Positions 37,126 through 46,077 of a stretch of 64,000 nucleotides of DNA are shown piece by piece. The position numbers were made by a program, and so were the translations under genes. Within the stretch, counting starts at the first letter, position 1. Each line of letters starts with the position of its first letter. This DNA comes from Rugamonas aquatica (lineage in GTDB: Bacteria > Pseudomonadota > Gammaproteobacteria > Burkholderiales > Burkholderiaceae_D). Below the pieces are notes generated by a model. It searched no databases and had not been told where the DNA came from. It saw nothing but the letters and a program-made list of their open reading frames with translations. The DNA lies in assembly GCF_009380215.1 (NCBI RefSeq), contig NZ_WHUG01000010.1:62001-126000 (forward strand). The letters are read 5' to 3'.

Positions 37126-37458
37126 TTGAAACGAGCGCTATTCATTTGCAGCCAAAACCGGCTTCGCAGCCCAACAGCCGAGCAGATATTCTCCAGTTGG
37201 CCTGAAGTCGAAACCGACTCCGCCGGCTTGGGCGGCGACGCGACGGTACCGTTGTCGTCCGATCAAATCGCTTGGGCCAACATCATCTTCGTCATGGAGA
37301 AGGCACATCGGAATCGCTTGTCGACTAAATTCCGATCCTTCTTGAACGGCAAGCGTATCATCTGCCTGGACATCCCTGACGACTACGAATACATGCAGCC
37401 TGAACTCATCAAGCTGCTGGAAGCGAAGGCCGGTAAATTTTTGCGTTCCTCGTCTTAG
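37126..37458 (+). CDS. Low-molecular-weight protein tyrosine phosphatase-like protein
   Basis: 110 aa from TTG 37126 (MKRALFICSQN...), preferred over GTG 37102 because the phosphatase P-loop must sit near the N-terminus and AGGA lies upstream. The loop Cys8-SQNRL-Arg14-Ser is a full CX5R. The protein is shorter than typical LMW-PTPs (about 150 aa) and the usual DPxx acid loop is replaced by LDIPDDYEYM, the style of the short bacterial PTP-like family. The base composition is lower in GC than in neighbouring genes. Confidence 0.7.
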   Translation: MKRALFICSQNRLRSPTAEQIFSSWPEVETDSAGLGGDATVPLSSDQIAWANIIFVMEKAHRNRLSTKFRSFLNGKRIICLDIPDDYEYMQPELIKLLEAKAGKFLRSSS

Positions 37459-37513
37459 CCCGAGGGATTTCCGTGTTTGACACCCCGATCCTGATAACTA
37501 TGGAGATAGAAAA

Positions 37514-37726
37514 ATGTTAGTGGCGAAACCGTGTACCGAGTGTGGCAATGACGAACATTTTTCAAAGGAAGTCGCACCAGGTGCGACAGGCGAGCTACTA
37601 CCGGTGGGCAGTCTACATGGGGCTAAATACCGGATCGTCGTCTGCGGTGCTTGCGGATACACCCGGTGGTTTGTCGCGGAACGATTTCTGCCGCTGGTGA
37701 GAGAAAAATTTGAAACGTTACGGTAA
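37514..37726 (+). CDS. Small zinc-ribbon-like protein
   Basis: A 70-aa protein with two CxxC pairs, CTEC at residues 7-10 and CGAC at 44-47, the layout of a small zinc ribbon. No other domain. The start is preceded by GGAG about 8 bp upstream. No function can be assigned. It lies 55 bp after the phosphatase-like gene on the same strand in a lower-GC pocket. Confidence 0.6.
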   Translation: MLVAKPCTECGNDEHFSKEVAPGATGELLPVGSLHGAKYRIVVCGACGYTRWFVAERFLPLVREKFETLR

Positions 37727-37765
37727 TTCACGTTAAATTCAATCCACTAGTCCCGGTGCCTTTAA

Positions 37766-38197
37766 ATGCCAAGATACAGCGATCAATACCTGTCCCAATT
37801 GCTTGCACGGCGTGATTACGGGGCGTTAGTAGACCTGCAGGGAATCGCATTAGGATGGGATGGGTACGACGCAAAGCTCCCGTCATTTGGCTGGCCCCAA
37901 CCCATCTTCGTGGTCTTCGAGATACTTACATGGTTGGCCCAAGCCGATCGATCAGGCGCCTGGACCTATTATGAAGCGACGCCCCCCGAGCGTCAGGCTT
38001 GTGCCTTAGCCACGCTCGAAATACTCAAAGCTGTAACGCTACAGCAGCAATACGCATATGGAAAAATGCACTGGCAAGACAGTGAAGCAAGTGGAAAGCT
38101 AGATGACTGGATTCGCGAGAACGAGCAACGCATCATCGAGTGGGCTTTTGTCACTCTGGCGGAACATCCAGCTGCGTTGGCCTTGGTCAGCTCCTGA
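37766..38197 (+). CDS. Hypothetical protein
   Basis: 143 aa, soluble, Trp- and Gln-rich, starting MPRYSDQYLSQLLARRD. I do not recognise the family. No signal peptide, no membrane segment, no cysteine pairs beyond a single Cys. It follows the zinc-ribbon-like gene by 39 bp and shares its lower GC content, suggesting joint acquisition. Coding on this strand is supported by length and by the absence of a longer opposing frame. Confidence 0.5.
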   Translation: MPRYSDQYLSQLLARRDYGALVDLQGIALGWDGYDAKLPSFGWPQPIFVVFEILTWLAQADRSGAWTYYEATPPERQACALATLEILKAVTLQQQYAYGKMHWQDSEASGKLDDWIRENEQRIIEWAFVTLAEHPAALALVSS

Positions 38198-38290
38198 ATT
38201 CGAACTTTCGGCACGACTATGCATGTACATACTCCCACGGGTAAGCGCGATGAGTTGACGTATCAATAAGAATCAGCAATCATCTGGGCC

Positions 38291-39364
38291 ATGTTTAAAA
38301 AACGTTCACACATCGCGCTCGCCATTGCCTGGTTTTTGTTCTGGCTGCTGATGAACATCACCGCCGTGCAGGACTACCTGCATGACGGATATCACGACAT
38401 CTGGAAGCCGATCCTGTGGGAGACCTCGTCCGCGGTGACGGCCACGCTGTTGCTGCTGGCGCAGCGCTACTTCACCAGCAAGTACGATGCGCTGGTGGCG
38501 CAGCCGCTGCGCTGGTTCGGACTACAGTTGCTGTCGCTGCCGGTGTACTGGGCGACCTTCGTGCCCGCCGCCTTCGGCATCCGCCACGCCGTGTACGCCA
38601 TGGCCGGCCAGGTCTACAGCCACACACCATGGCCCGAGACCTTCCTCTACGAAGACATCAAGATCACGGTATTCTTCAGCCTCTTCACCGCCATCACCTT
38701 CGGCGTGTTGTCATACCACGCCATGCAGGACGAAAAGCTGCGCGCAGAACGCATGAACAACTCGCTGCGCGAGGCACAGCTGCTGCGGCTTACCCAGCAG
38801 ATGCAACCGCACTTCCTGTTCAACGCCCTGAACACCATCTCCTCGCTGATGCACAGCGACGTGGCGCGCGCCGATGCGATGCTGATCCAGCTGGCCGACG
38901 TGCTGCGCGCAACGCTGGATGTCAGCGAGCAGCACCAGGTCACGCTGGAGATGGAGCTGCGCCTGCTGCGCGGCTACGCGGCCCTGATGAGCGAACGCTT
39001 CTCCGACCGCGTCCGCATCGACTGGCACATCGACGACGCGCTGCTGGACTGCCAGGTGCCGGTGATGAGCATGCAACCGCTGCTGGAGAATATTTTCAAG
39101 CACACCGTCGAACGCCGCCGCCAGGCCACCGCCATCACGATCTCGGTCAGCCGAGATCAGGGCGCCATGCTGCTGCGGCTGGAGGATGACGGCGGCACGC
39201 TGGCCAGCGCCGCCATGCCAGGCCCCACGCCCGCCAGCGGCATCGGCGTGCGCAATCTGCGCGAACGGCTGGCGGCCCTGTACGGCGCCGGCGCGTCCTT
39301 CGACCTGATCCAACTATCGCCCGCCGGTGTGCGGGCAGAAATGCGATTGCCATGCGCGTCCTGA
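38291..39364 (+). CDS. LytS/YehU-type sensor histidine kinase
   Basis: A 357-aa kinase with four membrane segments in residues 8-145, a short linker helix, the His_kinase domain with phospho-accepting His174 in LTQQMQPHFLFNAL, and an HATPase-like domain (MQPLLENIFKHTVE is the N box). It lacks an extracellular sensor domain of any size, so the signal is probably membrane-derived. Its 3' end overlaps the response regulator gene by 13 bp. Confidence 0.88.
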   Translation: MFKKRSHIALAIAWFLFWLLMNITAVQDYLHDGYHDIWKPILWETSSAVTATLLLLAQRYFTSKYDALVAQPLRWFGLQLLSLPVYWATFVPAAFGIRHAVYAMAGQVYSHTPWPETFLYEDIKITVFFSLFTAITFGVLSYHAMQDEKLRAERMNNSLREAQLLRLTQQMQPHFLFNALNTISSLMHSDVARADAMLIQLADVLRATLDVSEQHQVTLEMELRLLRGYAALMSERFSDRVRIDWHIDDALLDCQVPVMSMQPLLENIFKHTVERRRQATAITISVSRDQGAMLLRLEDDGGTLASAAMPGPTPASGIGVRNLRERLAALYGAGASFDLIQLSPAGVRAEMRLPCAS

Positions 39365-40164
39365 TCGTCGACGACGAGCGCCCCGCGCGCGACAAGATGC
39401 GCCGCCTGCTGGAGCAGGAGGCCGACATCACCGCCATCGACGAAGCCCGCGACGGCATCGACGCGCTGGAGCGCCTGCCAGCCTTCGCGCCCGACCTGCT
39501 GCTGCTCGACATCCAGATGCCCGAGATCACCGGCCTGGATGTCGCCGCCTCGCTGCCGGCGCCCGCGCCGCTGGTGGTGTTCGTCACCGCCTACGACGAA
39601 TACGCGATCCGCGCCTTCGACGCCAACGCCATCGATTACCTGCTTAAACCCTACGACCAGCAGCGTCTGCAACGCGCCCTCCAGCGCGTGCGCGAACGTC
39701 TCGCGCAGCAGCGCGCAGCCGCCCTGACCGTATCATCCATGCCATTGAACCTCAACGAAGAAGCCATTTCTGCACCACCCGCGCCGCAGCCCGCGCTGCC
39801 CGCCATCCGCCAGTTGCTGATCCCCGAACGCGGCGGCACCCGCATCGTCCGGGTCGAGCAGATCCAGTGGATAGAAACCGCCGACAACTACGTCGTGCTG
39901 CACACCGACGACGGCCAGCCGCTGATGCGCCAGACGCTGGCCGGCCTGGTCGACAAGCTCGGCCCGCGCTTCCAGCGCTGCCACCGCCGCGCCGCCGTGC
40001 AGCTGGACTGGGTCGCCAGCGTGCAGCACCTCGACAAGGGCGACGGCGAACTGGTGCTGCGCAGCGGCGCCCGCGTGCCCTGCTCGCGCCAGTACCGCGC
40101 CGAAGTGATGGAGCGCCTGCAGACGACAGCTAGCCGTGCGCCGGAGCAGCCGCCATCCTGCTAG
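39352..40164 (+). CDS. LytTR-family response regulator
   Basis: A 270-aa regulator with receiver domain at residues 1-120 (acidic pair D7/D8, phosphorylation site D53 in LLDIQMPE, Lys99 in YLLKP) and a LytTR DNA-binding domain at about 155-255 (VEQIQWIETADNYVVLHT). It is the cognate partner of the overlapping kinase gene. The regulated genes cannot be identified from sequence. Confidence 0.92.
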   Translation: MRVLIVDDERPARDKMRRLLEQEADITAIDEARDGIDALERLPAFAPDLLLLDIQMPEITGLDVAASLPAPAPLVVFVTAYDEYAIRAFDANAIDYLLKPYDQQRLQRALQRVRERLAQQRAAALTVSSMPLNLNEEAISAPPAPQPALPAIRQLLIPERGGTRIVRVEQIQWIETADNYVVLHTDDGQPLMRQTLAGLVDKLGPRFQRCHRRAAVQLDWVASVQHLDKGDGELVLRSGARVPCSRQYRAEVMERLQTTASRAPEQPPSC

Positions 40165-40234
40165 CCTGTTCCGGCAAGGGCCAGCCTGCGCCCGGACAGC
40201 AGGCGTCGTCGTCAACCAGAATCAGGAGACCACC

Positions 40235-40735
40235 ATGCACAGCATCCAGAAGATCACTCCCTTCCTGTGGTTCTCGGGCCGCGCCGAGGAAGCCGCCGAG
40301 TACTACGTCGGCATATTCCGCAACTCCCGCATCTGTCAGGTCATCCGCTATACCGAGGCCGGCCAGGAGCAACACAAGCAGCAGCCCGGCAGCGCCATGA
40401 CGGTCGCCCTGAAGCTGGACGGCCAGGACTTCACGCTGCTGAACGGCGGGCCGATCTTCCAGTTCACGCCGGCGATCTCCTTCGTGGTCAACTGCGAGAG
40501 CCAGGAAGAAATCGATTACTTCTGGGAGCGCCTGTCCGCAGGCGGCGCGCCGGAAGCGCGGCAATGCGGCTGGCTGGCCGACAAATTCGGCCTGTCGTGG
40601 CAGATCGTGCCGACCACGCTGCCGACGATGCTGCAGGATGCCGACGCCGAAAAATCCGGCCGCGTCATGTCGGCCCTGATGGGCATGAAAAAGATCGACC
40701 TCGCCGGGCTGAAAAAGGCCTACGCCGGCCAATAG
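40235..40735 (+). CDS. VOC superfamily protein (PhnB-like)
   Basis: A 166-aa protein with two glyoxalase/bleomycin-resistance-type repeats of the PhnB-like subfamily, recognised from ITPFLWFSGRAEEAAEYY and the FGLSWQIVP segment. Start ATG 40235 has AGGAG 6 bp upstream; the longer frame begins inside the preceding coding region. Members are often labelled 3-demethylubiquinone methyltransferase-like, a label that need not reflect activity. Its enzymatic role is unknown. Confidence 0.8.
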   Translation: MHSIQKITPFLWFSGRAEEAAEYYVGIFRNSRICQVIRYTEAGQEQHKQQPGSAMTVALKLDGQDFTLLNGGPIFQFTPAISFVVNCESQEEIDYFWERLSAGGAPEARQCGWLADKFGLSWQIVPTTLPTMLQDADAEKSGRVMSALMGMKKIDLAGLKKAYAGQ

Positions 40736-40773
40736 CTTGTGTGGCCGGCCGGCCCGCCCCGCCGGCATCCCGT

Positions 40774-40810
40774 TTCGCCCCATCGCGCTGGACGCTAGCC
40801 ATGGGGCGAA
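40774..40810. repeat. 10-bp inverted repeat between VOC and acyltransferase genes
   Basis: TTCGCCCCAT (40774-40783) and ATGGGGCGAA (40801-40810) are perfect inverted arms 17 bp apart. No T-run follows on either strand, so a terminator is uncertain; an operator or a structured leader for the acyltransferase gene, 35 bp away, is also possible. Confidence 0.45.
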
Positions 40811-40844
40811 TCTAGACTGGCTCCATTAAAACAAGGAGCCAGCC

Positions 40845-42065
40845 ATGCAGCAGAACGACCATCAGCGCCTGTACTTTCTCGACTGGATACGCATCTTCGC
40901 CTTCTTCGTCCTGATCTTCTACCACACCGGCATGTACTACGTGAGCTGGGGCTGGCACGTCAAGAGCCCTTACGCCAGCACCGCCATCGAGCCGCTGATG
41001 CTGCTGTCGTCGCCATGGCGCCTCGGCCTGCTGTTCATGATCTCCGGCGTCGCCACCGCCTTCATGCTGAAGAAAATCCGCGTCGGCGCCCTGCTCAAGC
41101 AGCGCAGCTGGCGCCTGCTGGTGCCGCTGGTGTTCGGCATGCTGGTGATCGTGCCGCCGCAATCCTATTTTGAAGTGATCGAAAAGCTCAACTACGCCGG
41201 CAGCTACGGCGACTTCATGCGCCTGTACGTCAGCGGCTACCACGGCTTCTGCAAGGAGGGCAGCTGCCTCGACCTGCCGACCTGGAACCATCTGTGGTTC
41301 GTGGTCTATCTGTGGGCCTACACACTGCTGATCGGCGCCGTGGCCGCGATGGCCGGCGCCGCGCGCCTTCGCTCATGGTCCGACGCGTTAGGTCGCCGCC
41401 TGACCGGCTGGAAGATCATCGCATTGCCGGTGCTGGCGCTGTACGCGGCCCGCTACGCGCTGGCCGAGTACTTCCCGGAGACCCACGCGCTGGTCAACGA
41501 CTGGTACAACCACGCCCACTACTTTTTCCTGTTCGGGCTGGGCGTGATGCTGGCGTTGCAAAGCGGATTCTGGGCCAATGTGGACCGGCTGCGCTGGACC
41601 AGCCTGGGACTGTGGCTATTCAGCTGGGCCGTGATGGTGTGCCTGCACACGATGCCCGACGCGATCGGCGACCTGCCGGTCATCACGCAACTGAAACCGC
41701 TGCTGCGCCTGATCTTCTGCGTCGGCCAGTGGGCGCCCATCGCCGCCATCTGCGGTTTCGGCCACCGCCACCTGAACTTCGACAGCGCCAAGCGCCGCTA
41801 CCTGACGGAGGCCGTGTTCCCGGTCTACATCCTGCACCAGACGCTGATCGTCTCGATGGCGCACTGGCTCAAGCCGGTGAAAATGGCGCCGGGTACCGAA
41901 GGCGCGGTGCTGGTCGTGCTGACCTTCGTCCTCAGCTTCGGCATCTTTGAAGTGGTGCGCCGCGTCGCCGTGCTGCGCCCGCTGTTCGGACTCGGTCGCG
42001 CTACTTCACAAAAGCCAGCGTATGCACCGCAGGACCAGGCAGCAACGGTGTCGCACGCCCTGTAA
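40845..42065 (+). CDS. Acyltransferase 3 family membrane protein
   Basis: A 406-aa protein with about 10-11 membrane segments. The family opening RLYFLDWIRIFAFFVLIFYHTG, with the conserved Arg and His of acyltransferase 3 (OafA/OpgC-like), is present. It likely O-acylates an extracytoplasmic glycan, with succinyl or acetyl as donor groups; the acceptor is unknown. AAGGAG precedes ATG 40845. Its last 65 bp overlap the convergent penicillin acylase gene. Confidence 0.8.
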   Translation: MQQNDHQRLYFLDWIRIFAFFVLIFYHTGMYYVSWGWHVKSPYASTAIEPLMLLSSPWRLGLLFMISGVATAFMLKKIRVGALLKQRSWRLLVPLVFGMLVIVPPQSYFEVIEKLNYAGSYGDFMRLYVSGYHGFCKEGSCLDLPTWNHLWFVVYLWAYTLLIGAVAAMAGAARLRSWSDALGRRLTGWKIIALPVLALYAARYALAEYFPETHALVNDWYNHAHYFFLFGLGVMLALQSGFWANVDRLRWTSLGLWLFSWAVMVCLHTMPDAIGDLPVITQLKPLLRLIFCVGQWAPIAAICGFGHRHLNFDSAKRRYLTEAVFPVYILHQTLIVSMAHWLKPVKMAPGTEGAVLVVLTFVLSFGIFEVVRRVAVLRPLFGLGRATSQKPAYAPQDQAATVSHAL

Positions 42066-44415
42066 CCCAGTCGTTGCGGCCATCCAGGAAGTACGGCGAC
42101 AGCGGATGGCCGCTTTGCCCGCCGGGCATGTTGAAGACGCCCTGCTCCTCATGGCCCGGCGACACCGTCAGCCGTTCCGACTGGCCGAAGGTCCGCCCCG
42201 CCACGCGCGGCATATGCTCGTCGCCCGGCAGCATGTCCGGCGCCACTTTCAGGTATTTGCCCAGCACCGGCACCACGGACGCAAACGGATGCGCGCTGGC
42301 CGCCGTGTTGCGCGCGCCCCAGGTGGCGCTGGCCAGCGGCTTGCCATCCTTGGTCAGATCGGAGATCACGGTATCCAAGGCATCCAGCTCCAAGGCCTGC
42401 CAGCTGGCGTACTGCGGCGGCAGCCAGCCGGCCGGCTGCTGGTCCAGCAAGCGCGCCATCACCACCGGCCAACGCGACGTCACCATCGCCATGTTGGCTT
42501 TAACGTCGACCTTTTTCATTTCCCCGTTGGCGGTCTCGAACAGAATATCGTACAGCATGAACATATAGGCGCGCGTGATGCGATAGCCTACCGAATCCAC
42601 GCTGGCCTTGCCGGTCCAGCTGTCCTTGAGCATCTTCAGCGCTTCGGCGCGTTCGGGATGGCCTTCAAGGGCCTTGCTGTCCAGCGCCGCGATGGCGCGT
42701 TCGCGCCAGGCCGTCATGAAGATGGCGCGGTCGTCCAGCGTGATGGCGTAGACTTTTTTCACATCGGTCTTGGGGCCCAGCGCGGTCAGATCGTCGCGTA
42801 CCTGGTGGGTGCGCGCGCCAAGATCGAAGCCGCCGTCGCCCAGCAATTCCGCACCGGCATTGGCCAGCTGGCGGCTGTTGGCGGTGGCCAGCTGGCCGCC
42901 GGCCGGATTGACGACCTTGGGATATTCCTCCGGCTTCAACCAGCCGGTCCAGACGCCGGCCTGGTCGTCCGCCGACATCGGATAGGTGGCGGCCACGCCG
43001 GCCGGCGCGCGGCGCGGCAGCGGGCCGGCGATGGTCCAGCCGATATTGCCCTTGTCGTCGCCGCCGACGAAGTTCTGCGCTGGGATGCCCATCGTCGGCG
43101 CGATCGCCATCGCCTGCTCCAGCGTATCGGCGAACTCCAGGTTCCTGGCGTTGACGTTGACGGCGGCCGCCGTGTGCGCGACCCAGTGGACGGCGTAACT
43201 GCGGCCTCCGGCCTCGCGGACAGGACCGAGGCTGGTGTCACGCACGGCCAGTTTGGCGGCCGGTTCGTCTTTGATTAATATCGTTTCCTCATGCACCACC
43301 GGGGTCTCCCAGCCGGTCTGGGTACGCACCTGGCCAGGCTTGGCCGGGTCGGTTTCGAGCGCGATCAGATCGAGATAGTCGCCATAGCTGTTGGTGAAAC
43401 CCCAGGCCACATGGCCGTTACTGCCGACCACCACTACCGGCGCACCCGGCAGCGTCACGCCGACCACGCGGCGCTGGCCGCCTTTCCCGTCGGGGAACTG
43501 CAAGGCGGCGCGGTACCAGATCGCCGGCAGCTGGATGCCGAGGTGCATATCGTTCGACACGATGGCGCCGCCGGTGTCGCTGCGGGCGCCGGCCACGGCC
43601 CAGTTGTTGCTGCCCACGGTGTTGAGGAATTCCGCCCCCGCCACCTTGGGACCGGTGCGCGCCGCGTCGTCTTCGGGCTTGGGCTTGCCCCACCATTCCG
43701 GCGGTGCGGCCGGGATCGCGATGTCCGCGGCGGCGATGGTCTGCGCGTCAAGCGGTGCATCCCATTGCGTCGATTCCGGCGACAGGAAGGCACGCTGTTC
43801 GTCCGTCGTATGGTCGCGGAACCAGCCGCGCGCCAGTTCACGCGGCTCCAGGCTGCCCTGCAGGTCGAAGTACATGGCCCAGATCACCAGCAGCGAATCG
43901 GCCGGCGCCCAGGCGCGCGGCGGCATGCCGATCAGCGAATATTCGAATGGCTTGACGCTCAGTTTATCAAGACCCGCATTGACGCCGGCCACATAGCGGT
44001 CCAGCAGCGCGCGGTCGGCCGCCGGCATGGTTTTCAGCACCAGCTCGGCGCGGGCGCGGAAACGGTGCAGGCGATGGGATTTATCGAGCGCCAGCGCGCG
44101 GCTGCCGAACAGCTCCGACAGTTCGCCGGCCGCCACGCGGCGCAGCAGGTCCATCTGGAAGTAGCGCTCCTGCGCGTGCACGAAGCCGGTGGCATAGGCC
44201 ACATCGAGCCGGCTGCCGCCGCTAATCAGCGGCACGCCATGTTCGTCGCGCGCCACCGTGGCGCCGCTCTCCAGCCCCGCCGTCTTCAGCGAGCCGTCCA
44301 ACTGCGCCAGACTGGCGCGCAAATACAGCCAGGCCGCCGCAACGACCAGCAAAACCAGCACCACCACTCCGACTACGACACGCTTGGACCACACCGCCAG
44401 CCTGCTCTTTTGCAT
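42001..44415 (-). CDS. Penicillin acylase family protein (Ntn hydrolase)
   Basis: 804 aa from ATG 44415, with an N-terminal membrane/signal segment (residues about 8-30). The autocatalytic nucleophile is Ser269 in TVGSNNWAVAG, so the precursor should split into alpha (before Ser269) and beta chains. Members cleave amide bonds of penicillins, N-acyl-homoserine lactones or other N-acyl compounds; the substrate here is not readable. The upstream in-frame start at 44481 lacks a ribosome-binding site. Convergent with the acyltransferase. Confidence 0.88.
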   Translation of the reverse strand: MQKSRLAVWSKRVVVGVVVLVLLVVAAAWLYLRASLAQLDGSLKTAGLESGATVARDEHGVPLISGGSRLDVAYATGFVHAQERYFQMDLLRRVAAGELSELFGSRALALDKSHRLHRFRARAELVLKTMPAADRALLDRYVAGVNAGLDKLSVKPFEYSLIGMPPRAWAPADSLLVIWAMYFDLQGSLEPRELARGWFRDHTTDEQRAFLSPESTQWDAPLDAQTIAAADIAIPAAPPEWWGKPKPEDDAARTGPKVAGAEFLNTVGSNNWAVAGARSDTGGAIVSNDMHLGIQLPAIWYRAALQFPDGKGGQRRVVGVTLPGAPVVVVGSNGHVAWGFTNSYGDYLDLIALETDPAKPGQVRTQTGWETPVVHEETILIKDEPAAKLAVRDTSLGPVREAGGRSYAVHWVAHTAAAVNVNARNLEFADTLEQAMAIAPTMGIPAQNFVGGDDKGNIGWTIAGPLPRRAPAGVAATYPMSADDQAGVWTGWLKPEEYPKVVNPAGGQLATANSRQLANAGAELLGDGGFDLGARTHQVRDDLTALGPKTDVKKVYAITLDDRAIFMTAWRERAIAALDSKALEGHPERAEALKMLKDSWTGKASVDSVGYRITRAYMFMLYDILFETANGEMKKVDVKANMAMVTSRWPVVMARLLDQQPAGWLPPQYASWQALELDALDTVISDLTKDGKPLASATWGARNTAASAHPFASVVPVLGKYLKVAPDMLPGDEHMPRVAGRTFGQSERLTVSPGHEEQGVFNMPGGQSGHPLSPYFLDGRNDWVTGRATPLLPGPAVHTLAFVK

Positions 44416-44507
44416 AGGTTCCCCACGATAGATTAACTTGCCATGTTGGGAATAGTGCCAGAGAACCGGGCGGGCAGGCAATCAAGTGCTTGACGATATT
44501 GAAGCGG

Positions 44508-45446
44508 TCAGAGGTCCAGCTCCCAGGTTTCGTTGACCATCTGTTGGCCGAATGCGAACACCGGCTCTTCCGCCACCAGCACGTAACCCTTGCCGAGGTA
44601 GATCTGGCGGGCTTCCTTCTGCTGGTCGGTGGTCCACAGGCGCATCTTGCGGTAGCCGGCGGCGCGGGCGTAGCGGTGGCACTCGTCCACCAGCCGCGAA
44701 CCGAGGCCGTAGCCGCGCGCCGGCTCATCCACCAGCAGCAGCCGCAGTTTGCCCACGCCGTCCTCGCCGCTGCGCGCCAGCGCGATCGAGCCGACCGGCT
44801 GGCCCGCCATCTCGGCGATCCAGCACTGCTCCAGCGCCGGATCGAAATGGCGTTCGAAGTCGGCGCAGATTTCGCCGACCAGCGTTTCGAAGCTGTCGTC
44901 CCAGCCCTGCTCCGACGTGTACAGCGCGCCGTGGCGGCGCGTGATCCACGCCATGTCGCCGGCGCGGTGCGGGCGCAGCACGAAAGGCTGGGCGTATTTC
45001 AGGCCGCTGCTTTCGTCCAGCAGCTGCTGGATGGTCTGCATCGCATCGAGCATGCGCAGTTGATCGGACTCGCCGAAGCGGGCCAGCAGGTCGCCCACCT
45101 CCTCGCGCGAGCGGCGGTCCAGTGGCTCGTAGACGGCGCGGCCGCGCGCCGTCATGTGCAGCAGCTTGGTGCGGCCGTCGGTGGCGGACGGCACGCGGGA
45201 GACCAGCCCCGCGCTCTCGAACTTGGCCAGGATGCGGCTCAGATAACCGCGGTCCAGCCCCAGGTCGCGGCCCAGCACCGCGGCCGGCTGGTCGCCGTGG
45301 TGCGCCAGTTCGTACAGCACGCGCATCTCGGTCAGCGTGTATTCGCTGTGCAGCAGGCCTTCGCGCAGCACGCCGATCTGGCGCGTGAAGAAGCGGTTGA
45401 AGGAACGGACCGCGGCAACGCGGTCATCGGCAACAGGGACGGGCAT
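44508..45446 (-). CDS. MarR-GNAT fusion: winged-helix regulator with acetyltransferase domain
   Basis: 312 aa. Residues 1-145 form a MarR winged helix (LGRDLGLDRGYLSRILAKFE recognition region); residues 150-312 are a GNAT N-acetyltransferase with LLLVDEPARGYGLGSRLV, the acetyl-CoA loop. ATG 45446 has CGGAG 5 bp upstream. The open frame extends further upstream but only into the divergent region. This fusion is known as a bifunctional MarR/GNAT family. A perfect palindrome in its promoter suggests autoregulation. Confidence 0.88.
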   Translation of the reverse strand: MPVPVADDRVAAVRSFNRFFTRQIGVLREGLLHSEYTLTEMRVLYELAHHGDQPAAVLGRDLGLDRGYLSRILAKFESAGLVSRVPSATDGRTKLLHMTARGRAVYEPLDRRSREEVGDLLARFGESDQLRMLDAMQTIQQLLDESSGLKYAQPFVLRPHRAGDMAWITRRHGALYTSEQGWDDSFETLVGEICADFERHFDPALEQCWIAEMAGQPVGSIALARSGEDGVGKLRLLLVDEPARGYGLGSRLVDECHRYARAAGYRKMRLWTTDQQKEARQIYLGKGYVLVAEEPVFAFGQQMVNETWELDL

Positions 45447-45488
45447 ACGCACTCCGACAAAAATGACACGCCGATTTTGCGACACATC

Positions 45489-45503
45489 GTTGACTGAGTC
45501 AAC
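45489..45503. promoter_or_regulatory. Perfect palindrome GTTGACTGAGTCAAC, candidate MarR operator
   Basis: A 15-bp perfect dyad centred at 45496, between the MarR-GNAT and GAF genes. On the minus strand its TTGACT could act as -35, with CAAAAT 17 bp downstream as a weak -10 of the MarR-GNAT gene, about 43 bp before that ATG. The symmetry and placement fit autorepression by a dimeric MarR protein. The opposite-strand gene starts 65 bp away. Confidence 0.65.
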
Positions 45504-45567
45504 AATAAATTTCTCCACCGCCGCCGCAACAGTGCTAAAGTCATCACACCCCGATTTCGCGAGCGTG

Positions 45568-46077
45568 ATGCCTATGCTAGCTGCCCCGATCCCCGAGAAC
45601 GACGCCGAGCGCCTGGCGGCGCTGCGCGAGCTGCTGATACTGGACACGCCGCCGGAGCAGCGCTTCGACAAGGTGGTGCAGTTCGCCGCCGAGGAATTCG
45701 ACATGCCGATCGCGCTGCTGTCGCTGATCGACGAAAACCGCCAATGGTTCAAGGCCAACGTGGGCCTGGACGTTTGCGAAACCGCGCGCGATATCTCCTT
45801 CTGCGGCCACGCGATCCTGCAATCCGATATCTTCGTCATCCCCGACGCCCGCGCCGACGCGCGCTTTGCCGACAACCCCATCGTCACCGGCGAGCCTTAC
45901 GTGATTTTCTACGCCGGCGCGCCGCTGCGCATGCCGTCCGGTTTCACCATCGGCACGCTGTGCATCATCGACCACAAACCGCGCACGCTGGACGCCACCG
46001 AACTGGCGATCCTGACCACGCTGCGCGACCTGCTGCTGGAAGAACTCAACGGATCTGCGGAGGCCACGCATGCCTGA
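45568..46077 (+). CDS. GAF-domain protein
   Basis: 169 aa, essentially one GAF domain: LLILDTPPEQRFDKVVQFAA, FCGHAI (residue Cys near 76) and the AGAPLRMPSGFTIGTLCIID hallmark. In other proteins this GAF type precedes GGDEF or kinase domains, but here it stands alone. ATG 45568 or 45574 start; ribosome-binding site is weak. Its stop overlaps the receiver-domain gene by 8 bp, so the two are coupled and may form a signalling pair. Confidence 0.8.
   Translation: MPMLAAPIPENDAERLAALRELLILDTPPEQRFDKVVQFAAEEFDMPIALLSLIDENRQWFKANVGLDVCETARDISFCGHAILQSDIFVIPDARADARFADNPIVTGEPYVIFYAGAPLRMPSGFTIGTLCIIDHKPRTLDATELAILTTLRDLLLEELNGSAEATHA

Noticed and set aside
38219..38269. 16-codon frame beginning ATGCATGTACAT
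   Set aside because: Too short, without a ribosome-binding site; chance is likely.
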